A stretch of 33,583 nt of DNA from Crocinitomicaceae bacterium (GTDB lineage Bacteria; Bacteroidota; Bacteroidia; Flavobacteriales_D; Crocinitomicaceae): NCBI GenBank assembly GCA_025210175.1, contig JAOASF010000107.1, positions 1 through 33,583 of the forward strand, given 5' to 3'. Numbering within the stretch: the stretch's first letter is position 1; the number at the start of each line of letters is the position of its first letter. This document shows, in pieces, positions 17,045-25,715 of the stretch. The translations under genes and the position numbers were made by a program. A model generated the notes under the pieces. That model ran no database searches. It saw only the letters and a list, made by a program, of their open reading frames with translations, and was not told the origin of the DNA.

Positions 17045-17587
17045 TTAATTCAAACTTTTTAGGATATCCCATGGCGACTGACCATCGTCTTCGTCGTCAT
17101 CGTCATCCTCGTATTCTTCGTCTTCGTCGTGCAAATTTACGGTGTACTTCTCTACAGCTTGCATCATTTCTTCGTTGCACTCGCCTTCGTCGTGAATCAA
17201 CTTAGCGGGCAGCGACACCATGATTAGCTCATAGATATTCTCTTTAACATCGATCTCGTATGAATCGGGGTGCAAAACCACCAAATTTTCGTCGTCCGAC
17301 TCCTCGAAACCAAATTTAAAAATGATTTGGTACGCATCGTCTAAGTCAAATTTTAGCGGGTCCATGCAACGATCGCAAGGCGCCTGAATCCATCCAGTTA
17401 AGTTGAAATGAGCGATCAACATCGTCTCTTTTTTCTCCAGTACTAAATGAACTTTTACGCTTGCATCATCGATTCCTACGTAATTTTGCTCATCAAAGAA
17501 CGCATTGTCAATTTCAAACTCGTAGTCGTGACTTCCGATTTTAAGCCCCACAAAGGGAATTACGAATGGTCGTTTCGAACTACTCAT
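17045..17587 (-). CDS. yceD: DUF177 (YceD-like) protein upstream of rpmF
   Basis: The ATG at 17587 gives 180 residues (MSSSKRPFVIPF). A TTG at 17608 would fall inside the likely promoter and is rejected. The conserved DUF177 motif is WIQAPCDRCMDPL (Cys71 and Cys74), and the C-terminus ends in the typical DPRW-like position as SPWDILKSLN. Between them lies a strongly acidic run at about 157-171, made of Glu and Asp with one Tyr. In bacteria and plastids this family is linked to 23S rRNA processing or ribosome assembly, and it almost always precedes rpmF, as here. A good -7 box lies 18 bases before the start. Confidence 0.92.
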   Translation of the reverse strand: MSSSKRPFVIPFVGLKIGSHDYEFEIDNAFFDEQNYVGIDDASVKVHLVLEKKETMLIAHFNLTGWIQAPCDRCMDPLKFDLDDAYQIIFKFGFEESDDENLVVLHPDSYEIDVKENIYELIMVSLPAKLIHDEGECNEEMMQAVEKYTVNLHDEDEEYEDDDDDEDDGQSPWDILKSLN

Positions 17588-17605
17588 TTTTTGAAAATTG
17601 GAGGA

Positions 17606-17613
17606 CAAAGGTA
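17606..17613 (-). promoter_or_regulatory. Promoter -7 box for the yceD-rpmF-plsX-fabH-accBC operon
   Basis: On the minus strand TACCTTTG matches the Bacteroidetes -7 consensus TAnnTTTG exactly. It lies in the only sizeable gap of this block (80 bases after pdxA) and would give a very short leader. I see no clear TTTG box 19-21 bases upstream. Confidence 0.55.
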
Positions 17614-17667
17614 ATATTTTAATTCCATTCTACCTCATAACCAGCAAAAAATTAATCTTGCTTTTCT

Positions 17668-18756
17668 TTATTCGATATCGCGTTGGTTCGAACGCCTTTT
17701 TTCCTTGGGTGAAATCGGCAAGGGGTTGGCATTGATTTCCTTATTTGCTTTGCGCATGCGATAAACGTCAATGGCTAGATAAATAGCCTCACGGAAGGAA
17801 CTTGCAGACGCCTGATCCGTTCCAGCAATATCGAAGGCAGTACCGTGATCGGGTGAAGTGCGAACGATTGGTAAACCTGCCGTGTAATTAACTCCTTCAT
17901 CAAAGGCCAGTGCCTTGAACGGAGCCAAGCCCTGATCGTGATACATGGCCAGTACCGCGTCGTATTGATTGCGCGCATGTGAACCAAAAAAGCCATCTGC
18001 TGGGAATGGTCCAAAGGCCAAAATTCCTTTGTTTTTTGCCAAATTCATGCCCGGTACAATAACATTCGCTTCCTCGTCGCCCATTTTACCATTCTCACTC
18101 GCATGTGGGTTCATCCCCAAAACGGCAATCTTCGGTCTGAGAATTCCAAAGTCCTTCTTTAAACTTTGCTCCACTTGGCTCAAGCGCTCGGCTATCATTT
18201 CTTTGGTTAATGCCGCGCTTACCTCTTTTAAAGCCACGTGAGTGGTTACCAAAGCCACGCGCAAGTTTCCTGCCACCATCATCATCAAAGCTTCGGCTCC
18301 TGCCATATCGGCCAAGTATTCCGTGTGACCCGGAAACTGAAATCCAGCCTTGGCAATTGTTTCCTTGGAAATAGGCGCGGTAACCAAGACGTCAATTTTG
18401 TTGGTCGTTAAATCCTTGGTTGCTTTTTCCAAGGAAAGAAAGGCATACTTTCCTCCTTCCTCGGTAGCCTTGCCCAATTCAATTTTCGGCTCCTCATCCC
18501 AGGACTGAACCACATTGATGCGCTTGCGTTTTGCATCACTCGCATCCTTGCATGTGGTGTACTGTATGTCTTCGCCATGCATGTTTTTCTTGTGAAAAGA
18601 AAGCGTTTTAGCCGAAGCGTAAATAACTGGCGTACAACCTTGTAAGATTCGATTATCAGCAAAGGCCTTGATAATTACCTCCGGACCTATTCCATTGATA
18701 TCTCCGATGGTTATTCCTACACGAATATCCGCTAGTACTTCGTTTTCTTTTTCCAT
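17668..18756 (-). CDS. pdxA: 4-hydroxythreonine-4-phosphate dehydrogenase
   Basis: The 362-residue protein carries the PdxA markers: GITIGDINGIGPEVI (14-28), PISKETI followed by FPGHTEYLADMAGA (141-154), and three metal-binding histidines in TTHVAL (His173), NPHASE (His218) and MYHDQGLAPFK (His273). GVNYTAGLPIVRTSPDHGTA follows. It oxidises 4-phosphohydroxy-threonine in the DXP-dependent pyridoxal phosphate pathway. It is slightly longer than many homologues because of a basic C-terminal tail. It starts 30 bases after the lipoprotein gene and has its own likely promoter there. Confidence 0.95.
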   Translation of the reverse strand: MEKENEVLADIRVGITIGDINGIGPEVIIKAFADNRILQGCTPVIYASAKTLSFHKKNMHGEDIQYTTCKDASDAKRKRINVVQSWDEEPKIELGKATEEGGKYAFLSLEKATKDLTTNKIDVLVTAPISKETIAKAGFQFPGHTEYLADMAGAEALMMMVAGNLRVALVTTHVALKEVSAALTKEMIAERLSQVEQSLKKDFGILRPKIAVLGMNPHASENGKMGDEEANVIVPGMNLAKNKGILAFGPFPADGFFGSHARNQYDAVLAMYHDQGLAPFKALAFDEGVNYTAGLPIVRTSPDHGTAFDIAGTDQASASSFREAIYLAIDVYRMRKANKEINANPLPISPKEKRRSNQRDIE

Positions 18757-18772
18757 AGATTTTTGCTTTGTG

Positions 18773-18780
18773 CAAAAGTA
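18773..18780 (-). promoter_or_regulatory. Promoter -7 box for pdxA
   Basis: On the minus strand TACTTTTG matches TAnnTTTG exactly, 16 bases before the pdxA ATG and just past the stop of the preceding gene. A leader of about ten bases would result. No -33 box is obvious. Confidence 0.5.
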
Positions 18781-18786
18781 AGGTTC

Positions 18787-19761
18787 TCAAGGATACAATT
18801 CGTATTGGAAATTCTCCACGTAAACAAATCCGCCTACATTGTTTGGGTTTTGCTTCTGATGAAGAACGGTATTGGGCACGTTCATTTTGTTCAACAGAAA
18901 ACGCGTCTTGATGCGCGTGAGGTACTTTTCATCGCTAAAAACCGAGTCAATATACCCCGTGCAGAAACCCGGCAAATTGTACAAAAATGAGCGCTCTGAT
19001 CGAAAGGGATAATCCTGCTTTTCTATGCGCAAAATAGCTCCTCGGTGGTAACTAAACTTCTGCACATCGCGTTCTATTACCTTGTTTTCTACTCGGTATA
19101 TCTTGGTCGGACTCGGCAAGTCGCCCACTATTATTTTGTCCTTTGGCGTTGGGCTCAACAGACGATCTATTTCCAACGGATTTTTCAATTTTTTATCGCG
19201 CAACAGAAAAAGATAATTCCCCGTTTCCGAATTGCGGTAAACGGTATACTTGTCCGCTTTTTCTATCAAGGTATAGACGTGATACAGGTCCTCCTCATTG
19301 TCATCGTAAGAGGGCATAAAATCGCCCGCTCCAAAACGCACCATCGAATCCTTTAAAACTGCGCGGTACAAGTCCGTGTTTTTTACCTTCGGATAGGCAA
19401 AATCGAAGCGACTAATCACCTGATCGTCGAAAAATCTGCGGTGCGAGACGCGTGAAATGGAGCCGTCCTCCCGAAAGTAATATTCCCACTGCTCGCGGGG
19501 CACCATGGACGTGGTGTCAACCTGCGTAACGCCCTCTATGCGTGGGTAAATACTGCGAACGATGCGACAAATACGCTGACGAGCCACCAGGGTGTCGTTG
19601 AACCACAAGGGAAAAGAAATTTCCTTGCCCAAATCCGAATACATCACCTGGTAATTGATCATGGCAGGCGGACGTTTGCGCTTGATTAAGCTCTTGCGCT
19701 TCCCCTCCGACTGACAAGCAACCAACCACAACCCCAAGAAGACGATTAGATAGAACCGCAT
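18787..19761 (-). CDS. Predicted lipoprotein of unknown function
   Basis: I do not recognise the family. The ATG at 19761 gives 324 residues with a compact lipoprotein signal (MRFYLIVFLGLWLVAC, Cys16), followed by a basic stretch GKRKSLIKRKRPP. An ATG 60 bases upstream would put a second hydrophobic segment in front and is less likely. The body is rich in charged and aromatic residues and looks like beta-rich periplasmic protein (WEYYFREDGSISRVSHRRFF, YHVYTLIEKADKYTVYRNS). No catalytic motif stands out. It precedes pdxA on the same strand, but pdxA appears to have its own promoter. Confidence 0.75.
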   Translation of the reverse strand: MRFYLIVFLGLWLVACQSEGKRKSLIKRKRPPAMINYQVMYSDLGKEISFPLWFNDTLVARQRICRIVRSIYPRIEGVTQVDTTSMVPREQWEYYFREDGSISRVSHRRFFDDQVISRFDFAYPKVKNTDLYRAVLKDSMVRFGAGDFMPSYDDNEEDLYHVYTLIEKADKYTVYRNSETGNYLFLLRDKKLKNPLEIDRLLSPTPKDKIIVGDLPSPTKIYRVENKVIERDVQKFSYHRGAILRIEKQDYPFRSERSFLYNLPGFCTGYIDSVFSDEKYLTRIKTRFLLNKMNVPNTVLHQKQNPNNVGGFVYVENFQYELYP

Positions 19762-19854
19762 TTTTTTGCTTTGATTGAAGATAGGGAAAAAGATAGGAAA
19801 AGAAATCAAGAACCACTTCATCTAGGATTTCGACCAACTTTCTTGAAAAAAAAT

Positions 19855-19888
19855 TTTGTTGACGCGCATAATAAGCCGCTAAAGTTTG
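19855..19888 (+). promoter_or_regulatory. Candidate promoter of the T9SS cargo operon
   Basis: TTTG (19855-19858) is followed after 21 bases by TAAAGTTTG, which is the -7 consensus TAnnTTTG with one extra base. The spacing is slightly longer than the usual 19. It would give a leader of about 200 bases that contains the palindrome at 19918. Confidence 0.35.
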
Positions 19889-19917
19889 AAACCCTAGAAA
19901 AACAAATAATAAAAACC

Positions 19918-19931
19918 ACTAATCGATTAGT
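19918..19931. repeat. 14-base perfect palindrome with a downstream half-site
   Basis: ACTAATCGATTAGT is its own reverse complement. ACTAATC occurs again at 19948-19954, exactly 30 bases after the first half, or about three helical turns. The form suits a dimeric regulator's binding site, but no regulator gene is nearby. Confidence 0.5.
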
Positions 19932-20090
19932 TACAAGTAATATAGCAACTAATCCTTTTGGAGTAAATAGGAATTTTTTTTTGCTATTTGTTTGGTGAAC
20001 AATGAAAAAATAGTTGTAAACTGTAAAAAGCTATTCGCCTCTACTACGGTTATAATTGCCATTACTATTTACTTATTAAAACTACTTGCT

Positions 20091-22067
20091 ATGAAAAAGT
20101 TAATCACATTCACTTTGGGCATCGCCTTCCTGATTCCATCACTTTGCTGGTCTCTCAATTCTCCTACAGTCGTTTGGCCCAATCAAGACGGGTACTATGT
20201 TCAACCTGGAGCAAACCAATTGTTCCAAGTTCAGACAAATGTTAACAATTGTGTCGCTTATGTTACCTTGTATACAATCAATGCCGGAGTGAAAACCCTT
20301 GTGGAAACCAAGGAAATCAAGGCCAAGAAAAATCATAACCATGTTGATTTACACATTAAAATCCCTCAATGTCTTGCAACATCAGAATTGTGTATTGGTG
20401 TAAGAAATAAAAAAGGAACAAGCTATTCAAACGAGGTATTCCGCTATCTTACCAGTAGTCAAATGGAAATTTCTATTCCGTATCCGGTCCCTTTTCTTCA
20501 GTTTAAATGTATGGACGACCCATGGGAGCCGATTATTCCAAAGGGATGCAAAGCGAGCCTATCTAACCCTACACCCGACCCTACTCAAAATTACAACGGC
20601 TTGGTTCATTATTTTGAGAATTTTCAAAATCCATTTTCGGACTCCCCGATAGCTACAACCAATAACGGCACAGGTTTTTCCCCTTATCATCTTCCATACT
20701 CACCACAACAACAAGAAATGGGGGGTGTGTTCAAGTATACGATTCCAGCGCCCCCATGCTCTCCAAAAGGAAATCTCTTTAATCAAATGATGTTTACAAG
20801 GCCCAACATTCCTTATACACTTATTGACTTCCCTGCAGATCAAACTATTATCAATCCAGAAATGTTACCATGTTCGGACAAAGTAAAATGCAACCTACCT
20901 CAAGTAACATTTGTTTATTTGCCCTCTGTAGCGAGCATCGACATCCCATACTCTTCAATTCTAGATGTTAAATATTATGCAGTTGAAAATGGTCAACTAA
21001 TAGAAAACGGATATATGACAAATGCAGGTACCGTTTTCGGTTATCCGAATCCTATTGGTCAGAAAATTGTTTGTTATGACCATCTTTTAGATCAAAATGG
21101 TGATGCTGTAACTAGGAATTATATTGTTGAATATATTTTCACAACCTCACTACTTATCCCTATACCTTCCTATCAAACAATAGATATTACTTGCCGTATT
21201 CAAATTCCAACATCCGTATCTCCAACAAATTCACCAGCCCTCGTTACAGCAAGTAACAAAGTTCAAGAATTTATCAATTTATTCAACAACCTTATGTCTC
21301 AATTTGGTCAACTTCCTGGAGTTAATGAAAAGTATATTTGTGATTTGATTTTCACGTTATTCGATGCTTTACCTAATGGCATTGATCGAGTTGACGACAT
21401 TGCGTTTAACAAAAACCTTTCCGAAGAAGTTCTTGCCAGAATTACAAATGTTTTATCAGCAGTTAATAATTCAGAAGACGTTTTGACCACTTATTGGTTG
21501 TTTAACTCAAATAAACGATTCGAAACCAAAGACTTTACTCCCAATGAAAACGGACACTACCAACTATTCATTCAGAATAAATATGGTGTTTCCAAGGAGG
21601 TATATACACTTACATTGAAAACCAATAAACCAGTTGCATCCTGGAATTTAATCGACATTGTTGATGATAGTCTTTACGCTTTATTTTTCGAAGGCCTTCC
21701 TAATGACCTGAAAAGTGTTGAACAATTGAAAAACCAACACTCCAAAGAGTACAATGAACTGAAAGATAGAAAGAATGTGGTCTACCCACAGCTTTATTTT
21801 TCGAATAACGACATGAATTTACTTTCAGAAGTAAAAGTCTATCCTAACCCTGTAAACGATATATTGTCTTTCGAATCTTCGATTCCTTTCAACTTTGATG
21901 GATTTAGCTTTATTATTTATTCAATTGAAGGAAAAGAACTTCATCATGGAGAAATTAACTCAACAGGTCAAATTAACATAGAGTCTTTACCTCAAGGGAA
22001 GTACATAATAAAACTTATAGACTCCTCTCAAATACACACGGTTAACCTCAAATTTCTCAAACAATGA
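20091..22067 (+). CDS. Large secreted protein with T9SS type A sorting domain
   Basis: The ATG at 20091 gives 658 residues with a signal peptide (MKKLITFTLGIAFLIPSLCWS). The C-terminal 75-80 residues form a T9SS sorting domain: EVKVYPNPVNDILSFESS, then IYSIEGKELHHGEI and LPQGKYIIKLIDSS. The protein should be exported by Sec and then moved to the cell surface by type IX secretion, with the domain cleaved off. I do not recognise the rest. An N-terminal beta domain (about 22-150) looks immunoglobulin-like (NQLFQVQTNVNNCVAYVTLY). A Pro- and Cys-rich middle follows, and near 455-530 another short beta region (YWLFNSNKRF, GHYQLFIQNKYGVSKEVYTL). It overlaps the next gene by 4 bases (ATGA). Confidence 0.85.
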   Translation: MKKLITFTLGIAFLIPSLCWSLNSPTVVWPNQDGYYVQPGANQLFQVQTNVNNCVAYVTLYTINAGVKTLVETKEIKAKKNHNHVDLHIKIPQCLATSELCIGVRNKKGTSYSNEVFRYLTSSQMEISIPYPVPFLQFKCMDDPWEPIIPKGCKASLSNPTPDPTQNYNGLVHYFENFQNPFSDSPIATTNNGTGFSPYHLPYSPQQQEMGGVFKYTIPAPPCSPKGNLFNQMMFTRPNIPYTLIDFPADQTIINPEMLPCSDKVKCNLPQVTFVYLPSVASIDIPYSSILDVKYYAVENGQLIENGYMTNAGTVFGYPNPIGQKIVCYDHLLDQNGDAVTRNYIVEYIFTTSLLIPIPSYQTIDITCRIQIPTSVSPTNSPALVTASNKVQEFINLFNNLMSQFGQLPGVNEKYICDLIFTLFDALPNGIDRVDDIAFNKNLSEEVLARITNVLSAVNNSEDVLTTYWLFNSNKRFETKDFTPNENGHYQLFIQNKYGVSKEVYTLTLKTNKPVASWNLIDIVDDSLYALFFEGLPNDLKSVEQLKNQHSKEYNELKDRKNVVYPQLYFSNNDMNLLSEVKVYPNPVNDILSFESSIPFNFDGFSFIIYSIEGKELHHGEINSTGQINIESLPQGKYIIKLIDSSQIHTVNLKFLKQ

Positions 22068-23452
22068 AAAGTCTAGCAATAATCCTTTTGATATTTAGCA
22101 CCCACGCATTTGTCCATGCGCAACTGTTTGAAGATCATTTTGAAAAAATCTGGGACTCCCAAATTCCATTATTTCAAAATGAAGCTATTCGGGATGTAAA
22201 GTTCATTGACTCTACTTACGGGTTGATATTGACTAGAACATTAGGTGCAAATCAGGCTTTAAACGAATATCGCACGTTTGACGGTGGTTATAGCTGGTCC
22301 AAAACAACGATACCCAATCTCAATGGGACCAGCACAGAAATCGAGTTTGACGGTAATAATTATACTTATGCGTTTATTCAGTTTGGACAAGATGTATATG
22401 GCGATTCTGGTTCTATAATTGTTTTTAGAGAGATAGATTATAATTCAAATTATAATTCCCTCAAAACTGTACCCATTCCAGCTGCGATATATATTTCAGA
22501 TATTTCATTATCAAACTATACCAGTACCAAAAAGTATCTCACAGTTAGAAATTTTGTCAATTTAAATGAACAAATCAATGGGATTTTCTATACTTCGAAC
22601 AATTTCGATAGTTTGATTTTCATTTCTAATCACACGCCTTATAACATCTGTGAGCATTCTGGGAAAAGCTATTATTTTCATGATAACACGATTTATAAGA
22701 TTCTTGAAGGAAGCATAGAGAAATACAGTGAATGTTACATTCATTGTTCTAGTGACATGAAAGTCAAGGTAATGAAAAACCAAGCAGATCTTTTTGTTTA
22801 TTACGATTTAAAATGTCACGATCAAATTGGAGCTCATAATTTATTTAATGCCGGTATACAACAAATCATACCCCAAAATCAAGAAATTCATTTCTTACGA
22901 ACTCATAGTTTAAAAAATCAACTTTTCGGAGATACTCTATTTTGGGGTACTTCCCAACCGAATAAATATATTCTTGGAGAAGATTCTAGTTTGGCTATGA
23001 ATGAAATTGGAAGAACAGGGTTTGGCGATCTGAAGTTTGTTGACAACTATTATTATTCTCAATTTATTAATGATTCCGTTGCGTTCGTTTTCAGCTATAT
23101 AAATAACGAAGACAGCACCTGGTGCCTCTTTAAAACCACAACGGGACAACCTGGGTACAAAACCTATATAGGTCATGGTACGGCTGAAATCAATGAAATA
23201 CGTACGGAACAACGCTCCATCTCAATCTACCCAAACCCAACGGTGGGGAATATTCAAATTGATTTTGGCAATCTGGAAGAATCAGTTGAGTTTCAAATCT
23301 ATGATTCTCAAGGAAAAATCTTGTTGACAGGAAATAGTTCAGAATCTATTCTAGAGGTTCCTTTATCGGATTTGGGACCTGGCATTTATCATCTTCGAAT
23401 AATCGATCATGATAAGGAAGTATTGCTACATGAAAGAATTGTAAAACAATAA
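22064..23452 (+). CDS. Secreted T9SS-sorted protein with an Asp-box-like segment
   Basis: The 462-residue protein starts within the stop of the previous gene (ATGA), so the two are translationally coupled. It has a signal peptide (MKSLAIILLIFSTHAFVHAQ) and a C-terminal T9SS type A sorting domain from about residue 385 (SISIYPNPTVGNIQIDFGN, then IYDSQGKILLTGN and LGPGIYHLRI). The N-terminal half contains TFDGGYSWSKT, which resembles the Asp-box of BNR/sialidase-type beta-propellers, preceded by VKFIDSTYGLIL. Only one such box is clear, so a propeller is a weak inference. Its location should be the cell surface or outside the cell. The function is unknown. Confidence 0.83.
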   Translation: MKSLAIILLIFSTHAFVHAQLFEDHFEKIWDSQIPLFQNEAIRDVKFIDSTYGLILTRTLGANQALNEYRTFDGGYSWSKTTIPNLNGTSTEIEFDGNNYTYAFIQFGQDVYGDSGSIIVFREIDYNSNYNSLKTVPIPAAIYISDISLSNYTSTKKYLTVRNFVNLNEQINGIFYTSNNFDSLIFISNHTPYNICEHSGKSYYFHDNTIYKILEGSIEKYSECYIHCSSDMKVKVMKNQADLFVYYDLKCHDQIGAHNLFNAGIQQIIPQNQEIHFLRTHSLKNQLFGDTLFWGTSQPNKYILGEDSSLAMNEIGRTGFGDLKFVDNYYYSQFINDSVAFVFSYINNEDSTWCLFKTTTGQPGYKTYIGHGTAEINEIRTEQRSISIYPNPTVGNIQIDFGNLEESVEFQIYDSQGKILLTGNSSESILEVPLSDLGPGIYHLRIIDHDKEVLLHERIVKQ

Positions 23453-23489
23453 CATTACAGCTAACCTTTACTACTATTGCTTATTCTTC

Positions 23490-23520
23490 ATTGTCCTCTT
23501 GCTTTCTGTAAGGGGACAAT
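23490..23520 (+). repeat. 11-base-pair inverted repeat downstream of the T9SS operon
   Basis: ATTGTCCTCTT (23490-23500) pairs with AAGGGGACAAT (23510-23520) over 11 pairs with one T-G wobble, around a 9-base loop. No T-run follows on either strand, so it may be a transcript-protecting hairpin rather than a simple terminator. Confidence 0.6.
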
Positions 23521-23571
23521 TGAAGAAAATGAAAAACTTTACAACAACCTCAACTACTATCACTTAAACAC

Positions 23572-23596
23572 GCCCTCAAAAATCTCACTTGAGGGC
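23572..23596 (-). terminator. Hairpin after metG
   Basis: GCCCTCAA / TTGAGGGC is a perfect 8-base-pair stem (23572-23579 with 23589-23596) with a 9-base loop, 7 bases past the metG stop. The sequence after it on the minus strand (GTGTTTAAG) has only a short T-run. It may also stop transcripts arriving from the T9SS operon on the other strand. Confidence 0.6.
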
Positions 23597-23603
23597 TTGT
23601 TGC

Positions 23604-25658
23604 TTAGCGCACGTCTCCTCCTGCACCAAAACCTTTTTCGGGAGCCATGAATGATAGTTCACCTTTTTCGTTTTCGGCCATCAGGATCATCCCTTGTGAT
23701 TCAATTCCTTTGATCTTGCGGGGTGCAAGATTCAATAGGATTTGTACCGTTTTTCCTACTACTTCTTCTGGTGTGTAATGTTCGGCTATACCCGAAACAA
23801 CGGTTCTTTTGTCGATGCCGGTGTCTACCAACAACTTCAACAATTTATCCGCCTTCTTCACCTTTTCCGCTTCCAAAATGGTTCCCAATCGGATGTCCAT
23901 CTTCGTAAAATCCTCAAAAGTGATTTCTTCTTTCACTGGTTCAAAAGCCTTGTTTGCTACCTGCGCGTCTTTCAAGAATTGGATTTCGGCCTCCACTAGG
24001 CTATCGTCAATCTTTTCGAACAAAATACCTGGTTGTTCAATGATCGTTCCAACGCTTGCAATATCGATTGCTCCTGCTTTGGTCCAACTCGTGTCGGCCA
24101 ATTTCAAGGCTTGCTTCAGTTTTTCCGCCGTGTTTGGCAAGAAAGGTTGAAGAACCACCGCCAAGTTACCCGTAATTTGAAGGGCAATGTGCATGATGGT
24201 TTTCACGCGTTCTGGATCGGTTTTCACCAATTTCCAAGGTTCCGTGTCGGCCAAATATTTGTTCCCCAAACGTGCCAAGTTCATGGCTTCGGCTTGTGCG
24301 TCTCTTAGTTTGTAGGCGTATAGTAAACTTTCAATTTTCGCAGGGAAGGCTTTTACCTCGTCCAATACTTTTTGGTCTTCATCCGTAAAGTTTCCTGCTG
24401 CTGGAATGGCACCTTCGTAGTACTTGTTGGTCAATACCAAGGCACGGTTCACGAAGTTCCCCAAGATATCGGCCAACTCCGAGTTGATACGTGTTTGGTA
24501 TTCCTTCCAAGTGAATTCTGCATCCTTTGTTTCGGGTGCAATGCTGGTCAAAACGTACTTCAATTCGTCTACCTTGTTCGGGTAGCGCTCCAAGTATTCG
24601 TGCAACCAAACTGCCCAGTTGCGAGAAGTCGAGAATTTATCGCCTTCCAAGTTCAAAAACTCGTACGCAGGAACATTATCTGGTAAAATCAAATCGCCGT
24701 GATCTTTCAACAAGATTGGAAAAATGATGGCGTGGAAAACGATATTATCCTTCCCAATGAAGTGCACCAATTTGCGGTCACCCTTCCAGTAATCTTCCCA
24801 GTTTTTATTGTTGTCTTGCGCCCATTGTTTGGTCGCAGAAATATATCCAATCGGTGCATCCAACCAAACGTACAATACCTTTCCTTCAGCGTTCGGAAGA
24901 GGAACTTTCACTCCCCAATCCAAGTCGCGCGTCATGGCACGTGGACGTAAACCTCCGTCAATCCAAGACATACACTGTCCCACCACTTGATTTTTCCATT
25001 CCTTCGGATTGTGCTGTTGAACGCCATCCAATTTTCCGTCCTTGATCCATTCTTTCAACCACTCTTCGTGATTTTGCATCGGCAAGTACCAATGCGAAGT
25101 CTGACGCATAACGGGTGTTTTACCACTCAAGGTAGAAACGGGATTTTTCAAATCTGTAGGGCTCAATGCCGAACCACATTTCTCACACTGATCGCCATAT
25201 GCAGAAGGGTTTTGACACTTTGGACATTCTCCTGTTATGTAACGATCGGCCAAGAACTGTTGGAACTCTTCGTCGTAATATTGCTCTGAAGTTTCTTCGG
25301 TGAACTTTCCTTTTTCGTACAAAACCTTGAAAAAGTCTTGACTCGTTTGGTGGTGAATTTCAGCAGAAGTACGGTGGAAAATATCGAAACCTATGTTGAA
25401 ATCTTGGAAGGATTTTCCAATTATCGCATTGTATTTATCAACGATTTCCTGGGGAGTTGTCCCCTCTTTTTTAGCGCGCAAAGTAATCGCAGCACCGTGT
25501 TCATCACTACCACAAATGAAGGCAACATCGTGACCTTTCAAGCGCAAGAAGCGAACGAAAATGTCGGCTGGTAAATAAACGCCAGCAACGTGCCCCAAAT
25601 GAAGAGGTCCGTTGGCGTAAGGAAGTGCTGCTGTTACTGTATATTTTGCTAATGACAT
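23604..25658 (-). CDS. metG: Methionyl-tRNA synthetase
   Basis: The 684-residue enzyme shows the class I signature PLHLGHVAG (HIGH motif as HLGH, 20-23), a four-cysteine zinc knuckle (Cys145, 148, 158, 161) in [18 protein letters not shown], and the KMSKS loop as KFSTS (341-345). The C-terminal tRNA-binding OB domain lies at about 575-684 ([39 protein letters not shown]), and the length fits the form with this appended domain. It charges tRNA-Met in the cytoplasm. It stands alone, with a -7 box 20 bases upstream and a hairpin after its stop. Confidence 0.97.
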   Translation of the reverse strand: MSLAKYTVTAALPYANGPLHLGHVAGVYLPADIFVRFLRLKGHDVAFICGSDEHGAAITLRAKKEGTTPQEIVDKYNAIIGKSFQDFNIGFDIFHRTSAEIHHQTSQDFFKVLYEKGKFTEETSEQYYDEEFQQFLADRYITGECPKCQNPSAYGDQCEKCGSALSPTDLKNPVSTLSGKTPVMRQTSHWYLPMQNHEEWLKEWIKDGKLDGVQQHNPKEWKNQVVGQCMSWIDGGLRPRAMTRDLDWGVKVPLPNAEGKVLYVWLDAPIGYISATKQWAQDNNKNWEDYWKGDRKLVHFIGKDNIVFHAIIFPILLKDHGDLILPDNVPAYEFLNLEGDKFSTSRNWAVWLHEYLERYPNKVDELKYVLTSIAPETKDAEFTWKEYQTRINSELADILGNFVNRALVLTNKYYEGAIPAAGNFTDEDQKVLDEVKAFPAKIESLLYAYKLRDAQAEAMNLARLGNKYLADTEPWKLVKTDPERVKTIMHIALQITGNLAVVLQPFLPNTAEKLKQALKLADTSWTKAGAIDIASVGTIIEQPGILFEKIDDSLVEAEIQFLKDAQVANKAFEPVKEEITFEDFTKMDIRLGTILEAEKVKKADKLLKLLVDTGIDKRTVVSGIAEHYTPEEVVGKTVQILLNLAPRKIKGIESQGMILMAENEKGELSFMAPEKGFGAGGDVR

Positions 25659-25677
25659 CGTATTCGAAATATGCCGG

Positions 25678-25685
25678 CAAAGATA
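25678..25685 (-). promoter_or_regulatory. Promoter -7 box for metG
   Basis: On the minus strand TATCTTTG matches TAnnTTTG exactly, in the 57-base gap between the hydrolase gene and metG. No clear -33 box is seen. Confidence 0.5.
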
Positions 25686-25715
25686 AACAGAAAATAGGGA
25701 TCCGGGCGAAGATGG

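Larger units (their letters stand above)
19762..20090. other. AT-rich intergenic region between divergent genes
   Basis: These 329 bases separate the lipoprotein gene (minus) from the T9SS operon (plus). They hold a candidate plus-strand promoter (19855-19888), a 14-base palindrome (19918-19931) with a half copy 30 bases on, and AT-rich sequence. The frame of the downstream gene is open back to 19992, but that part contains no signal peptide or ATG, so I treat it as leader. Confidence 0.5.

Noticed and set aside
19992-20090. N-terminal extension of the T9SS cargo protein from TTG 19992
   Set aside because: It would bury the signal peptide 33 residues inside; ATG 20091 gives a normal signal peptide at the N-terminus.
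23809-24150. 113-residue frame antisense to metG, and similar long antisense frames within accC, fabH and hisC
   Set aside because: They lie entirely opposite well-supported genes, show no domain-like pattern, and reflect the codon structure of the opposite strand.
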